From positions 28,660 through 92,659 of the forward strand of contig NZ_JAGPXX010000025.1 in NCBI RefSeq assembly GCF_018070345.1: a stretch of 64,000 nt of DNA, read 5' to 3'. Positions within the stretch are counted from its first letter, which is position 1. Every line of letters starts with the position of its first letter. Made by a program: the position numbers and the translations under genes. A model generated the notes under the pieces. That model was not told the DNA's origin, did no database searches, and saw only the letters and a list, made by a program, of their open reading frames with translations. Origin of the DNA: Streptomyces sp. F63. Lineage in GTDB: Bacteria > Actinomycetota > Actinomycetes > Streptomycetales > Streptomycetaceae. This document shows positions 50,065 through 59,273 of the stretch, in pieces.

Positions 50065-50150
50065 GCCTCCCCGCCTCCCCGCCTCCGCGCCTCCGCGTCT
50101 CCGCGCCTCCCCGTCTCCGCGCCTCCGCACCTCCCCGTCTCCGCGCGTCC
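50065..50150. repeat. 8-bp minisatellite, about 10.75 copies
   Basis: In-phase copies of an 8-bp unit, gcctccgc with variants gcctcccc and gtctccgc, run without interruption between the lipid kinase and the methyltransferase. One strand is almost free of A; the other is purine-rich, which favours triplex or quadruplex structures. Confidence 0.85.
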
Positions 50151-50194
50151 AACCCCGGGCCCCGGGCCCGCGCTTCACCACCCAACCACATGAT

Positions 50195-50224
50195 GAGACG
50201 CCGTTCTCGTTATACGAGACGCCG
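50195..50224. promoter_or_regulatory. Candidate operator upstream of the methyltransferase
   Basis: A perfect 6-3-6 inverted repeat, TCTCGT-TAT-ACGAGA (50205-50219), is flanked by direct repeats of gagacgccg at 50195-50203 and 50216-50224, 21 bp apart. It lies 46-75 bases before the methyltransferase start, in an unusually AT-containing patch. This resembles a dimeric repressor site over a promoter. Confidence 0.55.
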
Positions 50225-50269
50225 GTCTAGACTGCGGCTCCCCGCACGCCTCGACCGGAAGGGGCCGCC

Positions 50270-51181
50270 ATGCCCGACCGCACCGACGTACGAGACGAAC
50301 CGGCCGCGCGGGCCGGAACGAGCGAAGCCCCGGTGGACCCGCGGCACCCGGGGAATCCGGGGCGCCCGGAGGCCGGAGCCGCCGTCTACACCCACGGCCA
50401 CCACGAGTCGGTGCTCCGCTCGCACACCTGGCGGACCGCCGCCAACTCCGCCGCCTATCTGCTGGGCGAACTCCGCCCCGGCATGACCGTCCTGGACGTC
50501 GGCTGCGGGCCCGGCACCATCACCGCCGATCTGGCCCGGCTGGTCGCCCCCGGCCGGGCCACCGGGATCGACGCGGCCCCGGGCATCCTCGGCCGGGCCC
50601 GGTCGGTGGCCGCCGAACGCGGCCTGGACACGGTCGGGTTCACCGTGGCCGACGTCTCGGCTCTCCCCTTCCCCGACGGCTCCTTCGACGTCGTCCACGC
50701 CCACCAGGTCCTCCAGCACGTCGGCGACCCGGTCGGCGCCCTGCGCGAGATGCGCCGCGTCTGCCGGCCCGGCGGTGTGGTCGCCGCCCGCGACTCCGAC
50801 TACGCGGCCATGACCTGGTATCCGGGCTCCCCGGACCTCGACGCCTGGCTGGACCTCTACCGCCGGGTCGCCCGCGGCAACGGCGGTGAACCGGACGCCG
50901 GACGGCGGCTGCTCTCCTGGGCGCGGCGGGCCGGCTTCACCGGCGTCACGGCCTCCGCCTCCACCTGGTGTTACGCCACCGAGGAGGAACGCGCCTGGTG
51001 GAGCGGCCTGTGGGCGGACCGCACCGTGGACTCGGCCTACGCGCGTCTCGCGGTGGACGGCGGCCACGCCGGGGAGGAGGAGCTGCGCCGGATCGCCGCC
51101 GCCTGGCGGGAGTGGGGTGCGAGCCCGGACGGCTGGTTCGCCGTCCTGCACGGCGAGATCCTCTGCCGCGCCGTCAACTAG
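50270..51181 (+). CDS. Class I SAM-dependent methyltransferase
   Basis: A 303-residue protein with the SAM-binding motif VLDVGCGPGTITADLA (about residues 74-89), GIDAAPGIL, ADVSALPFPDGSFDVVHAHQVLQHV and LREMRRVCRPGGVV, the UbiE/COQ5-like pattern. The substrate is unknown. The VOC gene follows after 11 bases, probably in the same unit. Confidence 0.93.
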   Translation: MPDRTDVRDEPAARAGTSEAPVDPRHPGNPGRPEAGAAVYTHGHHESVLRSHTWRTAANSAAYLLGELRPGMTVLDVGCGPGTITADLARLVAPGRATGIDAAPGILGRARSVAAERGLDTVGFTVADVSALPFPDGSFDVVHAHQVLQHVGDPVGALREMRRVCRPGGVVAARDSDYAAMTWYPGSPDLDAWLDLYRRVARGNGGEPDAGRRLLSWARRAGFTGVTASASTWCYATEEERAWWSGLWADRTVDSAYARLAVDGGHAGEEELRRIAAAWREWGASPDGWFAVLHGEILCRAVN

Positions 51182-51192
51182 GCTCAACGGTC

Positions 51193-51549
51193 ATGGACAT
51201 CCTGGGTACTTCACTCCGTGTCTGCGTGGACGACCTGGACGCCGCCGTCGGCGTCTACGAGCGGCTGACCGGCGAACGGGCGGTGCGCTCCCGGCGCGGC
51301 GGCGTGTCCGTCGCGGCGGTGGGCGCGTTTCTGCTGATGAGCGGGGACGAGGCCGAGCTCGAACTGCTGCGCAAGGTCACCGCCACCATCGCGGTGAAGG
51401 ACGTGGACGAGGCACACCGCACGCTCATCGAGGTGGGCGCACGCATCCTCGCGGGACCGCTGCCCGCCCCCGGGCGGAATCTGCTGGCCCTCCACCCGGA
51501 CGGCTCGATCTTCGAGTACGTCGACGGCGGTGTGCCCGGGGCCCGGTGA
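51193..51549 (+). CDS. VOC/glyoxalase-fold protein
   Basis: A 118-residue single-domain protein. The paired beta-alpha-beta units run from SLRVCVDDLDAAVGVYERLTG to VKDVDEAHRTLIEVGARILAGP and GRNLLALHPDGSIFEYVDG. The glutamate in FEYVDG is a usual metal ligand, while the first histidine ligand seems absent. It may bind a small hydrophobic compound or drug. The start is ATG 51193. Confidence 0.85.
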   Translation: MDILGTSLRVCVDDLDAAVGVYERLTGERAVRSRRGGVSVAAVGAFLLMSGDEAELELLRKVTATIAVKDVDEAHRTLIEVGARILAGPLPAPGRNLLALHPDGSIFEYVDGGVPGAR

Positions 51550-51633
51550 CACCCGTGCCGCGGCGGCCCGGAGACCCCGGCCGCCGCGGCGGGGCGCTCG
51601 GGCACCCGGCCCCGGGCTCGGGGCACGGGGACG

Positions 51634-52548
51634 TCAGACCGTCAGGACGATCTTGCCGCGGGTGCGTCCCTCCTGGCTGAGCCGGAACGCCTCCGCGACC
51701 TGCTCCAGCGGCAGCTCCCGGTCCACATGGACGGTGAGCTTCCCGGCGTCGGCCAGTTCACCGAGCGCGGTGAGATCGGCCGTGTCGGGCCGCACGAAGA
51801 CGTAGCGGCCGCCGGACCCGGCGACCCCCGGGTCCACGACGGACACCACGCGCGCGGCCGACGTCGCCAGGTCCAGGGAGGCCGGGATCGCGTCGCCGCC
51901 CACGAAGTCGAGCGCCACGTCGACGCCCTCCGGGGCCAGCTCCCGCACCCGGTCCACCAGACTGTCGCCGTAGGTCACGGGCTCGGCGCCGAGCGACCGC
52001 AGATAGTCGTGGTTGCGCTCACTGGCGGTACCGATGACCCGCGCGCCCCGCGCGACCGCGATCTGCACCGCGAACGATCCCACCCCGCCGGCCGCCGCGT
52101 GCACCAGCACGGTGTCGCCCTTGCCCGCCCCGGCGGCGCGCAGCGACTGGTAGGCGGTGAGCCCGGCCAGCGGGAGCCCGGCCGCCTGCTCCCAGCTGAG
52201 GGCGGCGGGCTTGCGGGCCAGGGTGCGGACGGGGGCGGCGACGAGTTCGGCATAGGTCCCGAACTGCGCGACGTCCTGCCGGTTGTAGCCGATCACCTCG
52301 TCGCCCGGGGCGAACTCGGTGATCGCCGGTCCGGTGCGTTCCACGACACCGGCCACGTCCCAGCCGGGGATCAGCGGGAAGTTGGTCTGCAGGACCGGGT
52401 CGAGATAACCGGCGGTGACCTTCCAGTCCACGGGGTTGACCCCGGCGGCCTTGACCCGGATCAGCACGCTGTCCGGGCCGACCTTGGGATCGGGGGCTTC
52501 GGTGAGCTTCGGCGTCTCGCCGTACGAGTTGATTGTCACTGCCTTCAT
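51634..52548 (-). CDS. Zinc-independent quinone oxidoreductase (MDR family)
   Basis: A 304-residue medium-chain dehydrogenase with VNPVDWKVTAGY, IPGWDVAGVVERTG, LPLAGLTAYQSL and the nucleotide-binding VLVHAAAGGVGSFAVQIA. The structural and catalytic zinc ligands of alcohol dehydrogenases are missing, as in NADPH:quinone reductases. It is a single gene, converging on the VOC gene. Confidence 0.93.
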   Translation of the reverse strand: MKAVTINSYGETPKLTEAPDPKVGPDSVLIRVKAAGVNPVDWKVTAGYLDPVLQTNFPLIPGWDVAGVVERTGPAITEFAPGDEVIGYNRQDVAQFGTYAELVAAPVRTLARKPAALSWEQAAGLPLAGLTAYQSLRAAGAGKGDTVLVHAAAGGVGSFAVQIAVARGARVIGTASERNHDYLRSLGAEPVTYGDSLVDRVRELAPEGVDVALDFVGGDAIPASLDLATSAARVVSVVDPGVAGSGGRYVFVRPDTADLTALGELADAGKLTVHVDRELPLEQVAEAFRLSQEGRTRGKIVLTV

Positions 52549-52734
52549 ACCGGCTCCAACGAGGCTGAGGCGGGCGGGAATTCCCGGCCGCGGGCTTGAT
52601 CACGTCACCGGGCGTTCCCGGTGACGTCCGGGCGGGGCCCGGAGCGGGCCGGGCCGGCGGGTGACCTGCCGTGGGCGGGGCCGCCGGCGGCCGTCCGTTG
52701 CGGGGCCCGCCCGCCGGTGCGCCGGTGCGCCCGG

Positions 52735-53631
52735 TCACGGCTGGGCGAGGACCGACTCCAGCAAGCCGGCGAGCAGCTCCGCGCCGGTGCCCTCGGGGTC
52801 GAGATCGGGATCGTAGATGGTGACGTTGAGCCCGGCGCAGCGCGGGGAGCGCACCAGGGGCCGCAGCACGTCGTGGGCCTCCGCCACGGTGAGGCCGTCC
52901 GGGTCGGGGCTGTCCACGGCGGGCATGACGGACGGGTCGAGCACATCCGCGTCGAAGTGCACCCAGAAACCGTTCAGGGTGTGGGCTTCCAGGCTCTCCA
53001 GGCAGTGGTGCGCCACCTCGCCGGCCCCCCGGTGCCGGACCTCCCCCACGCTGACGGCGGGGATCTTCAGCTCGTCCAGTTCGGCGCGCTCCTCGTCGTA
53101 GTCGCGGATGCCGATGAGCCGCACGTCCTCGTCCCGCACGTAGGGACGCAGCCCTTCGAGGTCGGTCAGGTCCGGCTGCCCGCGCCCGGTGGACAGGGCC
53201 AGTTCCTCGCCGCCGGCCGCCCCGACCCGGGTGGAGTTGCCGGGGTGGCGGAAGTCGGAGCTGCCGTCGAGCACGGCCACGCCGTAGCGGCCGATGCGGC
53301 GCAGGGCGAGCGCGGCGCCGAGCTGGATGCTGCAGTCACCGCCGAGGACCACGGGGAAGTTCCCGGCCCGCACGTGCTGCTCGATGCGGTCCGCCAGCCG
53401 CGGGGTGTACGCGGCGATGGCGGCGGCGTTGAAGACGCCGTCCCCGTCCCGCCACGGACCCCGGTCGTAGCGGGGCGGCACCACCACCCCGCCCTCGTGG
53501 GCGCCGAGCCGCTCCAGCAGCCGCTGCTCGCGCAGGGCGCCCGCCAGTTTGCAGCAGCCGGGCACCGTACCGGGGACCGGTGGGCGCAGGCCGAGATTGG
53601 ACGGGGCGTCGATCAGCACAGTGCGGCGCAT
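52735..53631 (-). CDS. Arginase/agmatinase-fold protein with altered metal ligands
   Basis: A 298-residue protein of the ureohydrolase fold. GGDCS appears where arginases have GGDHS (C100 in place of His), and DGSSD at residues 122-126 replaces DAHxD. The later HFDADVLDP motif is nearly intact. Two histidine ligands of the manganese pair are therefore missing. GGDCS is seen in some actinobacterial relatives, but the Ser-Ser form is less familiar. Activity on arginine or agmatine is doubtful. The start at ATG 53631 places LIDAPSNLG at residues 6-14. Confidence 0.82.
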   Translation of the reverse strand: MRRTVLIDAPSNLGLRPPVPGTVPGCCKLAGALREQRLLERLGAHEGGVVVPPRYDRGPWRDGDGVFNAAAIAAYTPRLADRIEQHVRAGNFPVVLGGDCSIQLGAALALRRIGRYGVAVLDGSSDFRHPGNSTRVGAAGGEELALSTGRGQPDLTDLEGLRPYVRDEDVRLIGIRDYDEERAELDELKIPAVSVGEVRHRGAGEVAHHCLESLEAHTLNGFWVHFDADVLDPSVMPAVDSPDPDGLTVAEAHDVLRPLVRSPRCAGLNVTIYDPDLDPEGTGAELLAGLLESVLAQP

Positions 53632-53731
53632 GTCCTCACTCTGGCACGACATGCGCCGGGGCAGGAGGTCTTGCTCGGCGGATCGGAGCATCCGGCCGGC
53701 CCGGGTTTCCGGCCGGCCGTGCGCCCGGGGG

Positions 53732-54271
53732 TCAGTTCCGCGTCATCTCGGTGGTGATGGCCCAGCGCTCGTGGTCGCGCCAGGCGCCGTTGATGAAGAG
53801 GAAGTCCGGGGAGAGCCCTTCCCGGCGGAAGCCGAGCCGGCGCACGAGCCGCAGCGACGGTTCGTTGCCCGGCTGCACGTTCGCCTCGATCCGGTGCAGC
53901 CCGAGTTCGCCGAAGGCGTGGCGCAGCAGGAGCCGCAGGCCCTCGGCCATCAGTCCGCGCCCGGCGGCGTGGACGAAGGCCCCGTAGCCCAGCGCACCGG
54001 ACTGGAAGGCGCCGCGGACGATGTTGTTGACGGCGGCCCCGCCGGCGATGTCGCCGGTCTTCCGCTCGCAGATGACGAATCCCTCCCGGTCGGGCTCGTC
54101 GAAGCGCTGCCGGTAGGCGGTGAAGTCCTCGGGCCGGGCCGGAAGGGCGACCCAGGGGTGGTGGAACTCGGCGCTCTCCCGTGCCCGTGCCGTGAACTCC
54201 GCCATGTCCTCTTCGAGAAGGTGCCGCAGCCCCACGCGGGGCCCGGTCAGAAGGTACGCGTCATCGCACAC
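53732..54271 (-). CDS. GNAT acetyltransferase (RimJ/RimL-like)
   Basis: A 179-residue protein with GPRVGLRHLLEEDMAEF at the start, FVICERKTGDIAGGAAVNNIVRG, the acetyl-CoA region FVHAAGRGLMAEGLRLLLRHAFGELGLHRIEANVQPGNEPSLRLVRRLGFRREG, and a C-terminal RDHERWAI segment. These are hallmarks of the ribosomal-protein N-acetyltransferase group. A GTG start at 54271 after GGCGAG is chosen, as the frame upstream is low complexity. Confidence 0.9.
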   Translation of the reverse strand: MCDDAYLLTGPRVGLRHLLEEDMAEFTARARESAEFHHPWVALPARPEDFTAYRQRFDEPDREGFVICERKTGDIAGGAAVNNIVRGAFQSGALGYGAFVHAAGRGLMAEGLRLLLRHAFGELGLHRIEANVQPGNEPSLRLVRRLGFRREGLSPDFLFINGAWRDHERWAITTEMTRN

Positions 54272-54321
54272 CTCGCCATCGTAGGTCGGCGGCGGCCCGC
54301 CCCGCCCGGCGGGAGGGGCGG

Positions 54322-55131
54322 TCAGCCGCCGGGAGGCGTCTCCCGGCGGACCGCGCAGGCTGCGGCGTATCCGTGGACGGCGGGTACGTCGCTCAGCGTC
54401 CACCCGGTGAGCCGCGCCGGTGACGGGCCCGCGCCGACGAAGGTCGCCGCCGGATCCTCCGACAGTCCGGTGCCGGTGCCCTTGAGATACGCCTCCTTCC
54501 GCGTCCAGCAGCGGGCGAAGGCGGCGGGACGCCGGGCAGCGGGCAGCGCGGCCAGTTCGGCGCGTTCGTCCGGGTGCAGGGCCGGGGTCACCTGCGCCAC
54601 CGTCCGCTGCGCCGGGATCTCCTCCACATCGGCGCCCACCGGCACGGAGGCGAACGCCAGCAGCACCAGGTCCCCGGCGTGGGAGAGCGAGAAGTGCAGC
54701 GGGGTCCCCGGTACGGCGGGGCGCCCGTGCGGTCCCCCGCACCCGGGGCACGGTTCACGCGTCAGCTCCACCGACGCCGGCCCGGTGGCCAGATAGCCGC
54801 CGAGGAGCCGGCGCAGCGCCAGATGCGCGACCTGGTAGCGGTCGCGGTCGGCGGTGCGCAGGAAGGCGTCGGCGCGCCGGCGTTCCTCCGCGTCGAGCAC
54901 GGCGCGCTCCGCCTCCGCGTACGCGGCGTGCTCCGGTACGCGCACGAACCACAGCGCGGTACCGCCGGCCGCGGCCCACGGCCGGCCGGGGGACCATCCC
55001 GCCAGGTCCAGCCAGCGGGGGGAGGCCGGCCCCGGGAGCCCGGTGCGCCCGGGCTCCCGCCCCCTGTGCCGCGGTGCCGGGCCGGCCCGGTGCCGCCCGG
55101 AGACATCGTCCGCCGTCGAGTGCGGTGCCAT
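54322..55131 (-). CDS. 4'-phosphopantetheinyl transferase, Sfp type
   Basis: A 269-residue protein with the Sfp motifs GADVEEI (Mg binding) and WTRKEAYLKGTG, plus PLHFSLSHAGDLVLLAFA. It transfers phosphopantetheine from CoA to carrier proteins of polyketide or nonribosomal peptide synthases. No such synthase is in the window, so it probably serves clusters elsewhere. ATG 55131 follows GGGGGAA. The first 45 residues are variable. Confidence 0.93.
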   Translation of the reverse strand: MAPHSTADDVSGRHRAGPAPRHRGREPGRTGLPGPASPRWLDLAGWSPGRPWAAAGGTALWFVRVPEHAAYAEAERAVLDAEERRRADAFLRTADRDRYQVAHLALRRLLGGYLATGPASVELTREPCPGCGGPHGRPAVPGTPLHFSLSHAGDLVLLAFASVPVGADVEEIPAQRTVAQVTPALHPDERAELAALPAARRPAAFARCWTRKEAYLKGTGTGLSEDPAATFVGAGPSPARLTGWTLSDVPAVHGYAAACAVRRETPPGG

Positions 55132-55339
55132 GCGGTTCCCCCCTGCCGTGCGCGGTCCCGGCCGCCGCGGCCGCGCTCTGTCCTCGCCACTGCCGTCCAG
55201 CCGCCGGTCCGGAACGTCCGTGGCCGGCGGTGCTCGTGCCCGGGGACGCCCCGAGCTGCCGGGGCCGCTCCTTCCGGGCCTCACCGACCGTACCGGCCGG
55301 CGCGGTCGGCTGTGGCGGCCCCGGGCCGGGCCCCGCCGC

Positions 55340-57409
55340 TCAATCCGAGCGCAGTTCCAGTGCCGGCACGTCCGGTGCCGCGATATTGAACACCTGGGTG
55401 TACAGCGCCAGTTCGGCCTCCAGGGCGCGGGTGACGGTGTCACTGCGGCGGAAGCCGTGGCCCTCGCCCTCGAAGGTGACGCAGGCGTGCGGAACACCGT
55501 GCTTCGCGACGGCCCGCCGGAATCTCTCGCTCTGGGCCGGCGGGCAGATGACGTCGTCCAGGCCCTGCAGGATCAGAAAGGGCGCGGTGATCCGGCCGGC
55601 GCGGCGGAGCGGGGACCGGACGCGATAGCGGTCGGGGTGCTCGGCGAGGGCACCGACCAGCCCGTCGAGGTAGTGGGATTCGAAGTCGTGGGTGCCGCCC
55701 TCGGCCCAGCTCTCCAGGTCGAGCACCGGGTAGATGAGCGTGCCGCAGGCGTAGAGACCGGTGCCGGCGAGGGAGGCGGCGGCCGTCCAGCCGCCGGCGC
55801 TGCCGCCGCGGATGGCGAGCCGGGCCCGGTCGGCGGTGCCCTCGGCGGCGAGGGTCTCGGCGACGGCGGCGCAGTCCTCCACGTCGACGATGCCCCACTG
55901 GCCGCGCAGCCGGTCGCGGTACGCCCGGCCGTATCCGGTGGAGCCGCCGTAGTTGACCTCGGCCACACCGAAGCCGCGGGAGGTGAAGTAGGCGATGTCC
56001 AGGTCGAGGACGAGGGGGGCGCGGCTGGTGGGCCCGCCGTGCGCCCACACGACGAAGGGCGGGAGTTCGTCACCCGGCGCGGTGTGGTCGGGGTTGTAGG
56101 GCGGATAGATGTGCGCGTGGATCTCCCGGCCCTCGGGGCCGGTGAAGGTGCGGATCTGCGGTTCGGGGTAGTAGGCGGGATCGACCGGGTCGCGGTGCTC
56201 CGCACCGATGACCCGGGCGTGTCCGGTGGCGGTGTCCAGCTCCACGACCTCGTACGCGCTGCGCGGGCTGGCGGCCACTCCGACGACCCGGGTGTCCTGC
56301 ACGGCCAGGGCCGGGTCCCACTCCGACCAGGGGCCGGGGGCGTCGTAGAGGTCACCGCTCTCCGGGTCGAGGACTCCGAGGGAGGCGGCGCCGACGCCGT
56401 GCACCACGGCGATCAGGCCGGTGGGCAGCGGGGCGAACCAGCAGCTGCCGATCTTCCACAGCGGGCCGCCGAACTCCTCCTCGCGCGGGCAGAGGGAGGT
56501 GACGGTCACCTCACCGCCCGGCGAGCCCGCGGCGCTGTCCCCGAGGCCCGCGGCGGGCCCGGGGCCGTCCGGGGCCGGCGGGCCGATCCCCGGGCCGGTG
56601 AGGCGGTAGAGGTTCCACCAGCCGCTGCGGTCGGAGACGGCGAGCAGCGCCCCGTCGGGCGCCCACTCGGCCTGCGGGACGGACTCCGCGGGACCGCCGA
56701 GCACGGTGCGCGCCCGTTCGAAGGCGCCGTCCGGCGCCACCTCCGCGACCCGCAGTTCGGTGCGGTCCCAGGGCATGTCCGGATGGTTCCAGGCGATCCA
56801 GGCCACGCGGCCCCCGTCGGGGGACAGCCGGGGACCGGTGACGAAGCGGTGGCTGTCGCCGCCGAGTTCGCGGACGGCCGCGCGGTCCTCCGCCGCCGAG
56901 CCGTCCAGCGGTACCGCGGCGATGACGCGCCGTACGTCGCCGGGGGCCTCACCGGTGTACTCCTCCAGCACGCACCACACCTCGCCGCGGTCCGGGTGCA
57001 GCCGGGGGTCGGCCCAGCGCAGTCCGCCGCCGATCGCCGAGAGCGGGGTCAGCGGACGCGGCGCGGGAGCTCCCGGGGCGTCGGGCTCGTAGGCGTAGAG
57101 CCGCTGGTCGGTGAAGTGCACGAAGACGATCAGCGGGCCGCCCGGCCGCCGGACGGTTCCGGCCCAGGGCGCGCCGCCGTACTCCATGACGCGGCTGCGG
57201 ACGTTCCACGGGGCGGGGAGGACCGCTTCCTCGGTGCCGTCGGGCCGGCGGCGGACGAGGGTGCGGCGGCCGCCCTCGGCCGGACGGGGCGCGGTCCACC
57301 ACACCTCGTCGCCCACGGTGCCGGGATACTCCGGCCGCCCGCCGTGGACCGCCGCGAGTCCGGCATCGATCGGTGACTGCCATGCGCCGTACGGGCCCGT
57401 GGACACCAT
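55340..57409 (-). CDS. S9-family prolyl-oligopeptidase-like peptidase
   Basis: A 689-residue serine peptidase. The N-terminal two-thirds form a beta-propeller (repeated PDG/GR-VAW segments). The C-terminal alpha/beta hydrolase has the nucleophile motif GGSAGGW with S537 and a FEGEGHGF histidine. This matches dipeptidyl aminopeptidase/acylaminoacyl peptidases acting on short peptides in the cytoplasm. No signal peptide is present. Confidence 0.93.
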   Translation of the reverse strand: MVSTGPYGAWQSPIDAGLAAVHGGRPEYPGTVGDEVWWTAPRPAEGGRRTLVRRRPDGTEEAVLPAPWNVRSRVMEYGGAPWAGTVRRPGGPLIVFVHFTDQRLYAYEPDAPGAPAPRPLTPLSAIGGGLRWADPRLHPDRGEVWCVLEEYTGEAPGDVRRVIAAVPLDGSAAEDRAAVRELGGDSHRFVTGPRLSPDGGRVAWIAWNHPDMPWDRTELRVAEVAPDGAFERARTVLGGPAESVPQAEWAPDGALLAVSDRSGWWNLYRLTGPGIGPPAPDGPGPAAGLGDSAAGSPGGEVTVTSLCPREEEFGGPLWKIGSCWFAPLPTGLIAVVHGVGAASLGVLDPESGDLYDAPGPWSEWDPALAVQDTRVVGVAASPRSAYEVVELDTATGHARVIGAEHRDPVDPAYYPEPQIRTFTGPEGREIHAHIYPPYNPDHTAPGDELPPFVVWAHGGPTSRAPLVLDLDIAYFTSRGFGVAEVNYGGSTGYGRAYRDRLRGQWGIVDVEDCAAVAETLAAEGTADRARLAIRGGSAGGWTAAASLAGTGLYACGTLIYPVLDLESWAEGGTHDFESHYLDGLVGALAEHPDRYRVRSPLRRAGRITAPFLILQGLDDVICPPAQSERFRRAVAKHGVPHACVTFEGEGHGFRRSDTVTRALEAELALYTQVFNIAAPDVPALELRSD

Positions 57410-57743
57410 TTCCCAACGCCTCCTGCGTGCTGTCCTCAGCTCAACTCACCGGGCCGGTCGGGCCCGGAGCCGCCGGTCGGCCAGGGGCCCCGGCCCGCTC
57501 ATCCGCCGTGAGCGGCTTCCCGCGAACACCTCCGGTGCGCCCCGTCCGCCGGCCGCACACCCGGGCCGGCGCACGGGCCTTCCGAACGGTCCGCCGCTCC
57601 GCTCCCTCCATCCGCCCCCGCTGTTGCCTCACCCCTTCACCACGGCGCGGTCGTTCAACCCACCCGGCCGCGGAATCCGCCGCCGGCCGGCGGCACGGCG
57701 GCCTTCCGGTGCCCTGCTCCCGCCGCCCGGGCGGTGCGGCCGC
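57410..57743. other. Intergenic region between two peptidase genes
   Basis: 334 bases between the S9 and M20 peptidase genes, both on the minus strand. It should hold the S9 gene promoter. A lower-GC patch (57620-57680) is the only notable feature. Confidence 0.4.
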
Positions 57744-59273
57744 TCACCCCGGTACCCCGGCCGGCCCGGAGGATTCCGCGGCACCGGCGCCCGGGGCCGC
57801 CCGTCCCGGGTTCCGCAGCAGGAACCGGTCCAGGACCCGGACACCGAAGTGCAGGGCGTCCACGGGCACGCGCTCGTCGACCCCGTGGAAGAGGGCCGCG
57901 TAGTCCAGGCCCTCGGGCAGCCTCAGCGGCGAGAAACCGTAGCCGGTGATCCCGAGCCGGGAGAACTGCTTGGCGTCCGTACCGCCCGACATGCAGTACG
58001 GCACGGCCCGGCCGCCCGGGTCGAACAGCTCGACGGCCTCCCTCATGGCGCGGAAGGTCGGTGAGTCGACCGGTGCCCCGAGCGGGATCTCCCGGTGGTG
58101 GAATGTCCAGTCGACGCCGGGACCGGTCAGCCGGTCGAGGGTCTCCCGGAACTCCTCCTCTCCGCCGGGCACGATCCGGCCGTCCACGAAGGCGGTGGCG
58201 CCGCCCGGGATGACGTTGACCTTGTAACCGGCGCTCAGCATGGTCGGGTTGGCGCTGTTGCGGATGGTCGCCTCGACCAGTGCGGCGGCCCGCCCCAGCC
58301 GCTCCAGCAGCGGGCCTGGGTCGAACCCCGGGGCGTCCAGGTCGAGTTCGGGCGCGTCCGCCGGGATGCCGTGGAGCGCGGCGAGTTCTCCGAGGGCGGC
58401 CCGCACGGTCGGGGTGATCCGCAGCGGCCAGGAGTGCTCGCCGATGCGGCCGACGGCCGCGGCCAGCCGGGTGACGGCATTGTCGCGGTTGACCTTGGAG
58501 CCGTGTCCGGCCCTGCCGCGCGCGGTGAGTTCCAGCCAGGCGGTGCCGCGCTCACCCGCCGCGATCGGGTAGAGCCGCAGGCCGGAGTCGGCGTGGAAGG
58601 TGAAGGCCCCCGACTCGCCGACGCCTTCGGTGCAGCCCTCGAACAGCTCCGGGTACGCGCCGGCGAGAAAGCCGGAGCCGTACTCCGCGCTGTCCTCCTC
58701 GTCGGCGGTGAAGGCCAGGACGAGGTCGCGGCGCGGGCGGTGGCCGGTCCGCGCCCAGGAGCGCACCAGCGCGAGAATCATCGCGTCCGTGTTCTTCATG
58801 TCGACGGCGCCCCGTCCCCAGACGACGCCGTCCCGGATCTCGCCGGAGAAGGGGTGCACCGTCCAGTCGGCGGGCTCCGCGGGCACCACGTCCAGGTGGC
58901 CGTGGACCAGCAGCGCCTCCGCCTCCGGGTCGCTGCCCGCGAGCCGGGCGACCACGTTCGTCCGGCCCGGTGCCTTCTCCAGCAGCACCGGCTCCAGCCC
59001 CGCCTCGGCGAGCCGCTCGGCGACGTACTCGGCCGCGGGGCGCTCGCAGCCGTCGCCGCGCCCGCGGTTGGTGGTGTCGATGCGGATCAGGTCGGAGGTG
59101 AAGGCCACCACCTCCTCCAGCGCCCGCTCGTCCACCCCACCGGCCGGCGGCTCCGGCTGCGGAGGCCCCACCGCCCCCTCACCGGCCGGGGCCGCCGCGC
59201 CGGGAGGTGCCGGTTCGTCCGCCGCCCGGCCGGAGGCCCGTGCCGCCGTGCCGGGGACCGCTGTGTCAGCCAT
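57744..59273 (-). CDS. M20-family metallopeptidase
   Basis: A 509-residue protein with the metal site segments LVHGHLDVVP, WGRGAVDMKNTDA and FTADEEDSAEYGSG, plus a dimerisation lid (RAGHGSKVNRDNAVTRLA). It fits the M20/M25/M40 aminoacylase-1 and carboxypeptidase group. The first 47 residues are Pro/Ala-rich. It overlaps the M55 gene by eight bases, so the two are coupled. Confidence 0.93.
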   Translation of the reverse strand: MADTAVPGTAARASGRAADEPAPPGAAAPAGEGAVGPPQPEPPAGGVDERALEEVVAFTSDLIRIDTTNRGRGDGCERPAAEYVAERLAEAGLEPVLLEKAPGRTNVVARLAGSDPEAEALLVHGHLDVVPAEPADWTVHPFSGEIRDGVVWGRGAVDMKNTDAMILALVRSWARTGHRPRRDLVLAFTADEEDSAEYGSGFLAGAYPELFEGCTEGVGESGAFTFHADSGLRLYPIAAGERGTAWLELTARGRAGHGSKVNRDNAVTRLAAAVGRIGEHSWPLRITPTVRAALGELAALHGIPADAPELDLDAPGFDPGPLLERLGRAAALVEATIRNSANPTMLSAGYKVNVIPGGATAFVDGRIVPGGEEEFRETLDRLTGPGVDWTFHHREIPLGAPVDSPTFRAMREAVELFDPGGRAVPYCMSGGTDAKQFSRLGITGYGFSPLRLPEGLDYAALFHGVDERVPVDALHFGVRVLDRFLLRNPGRAAPGAGAAESSGPAGVPG

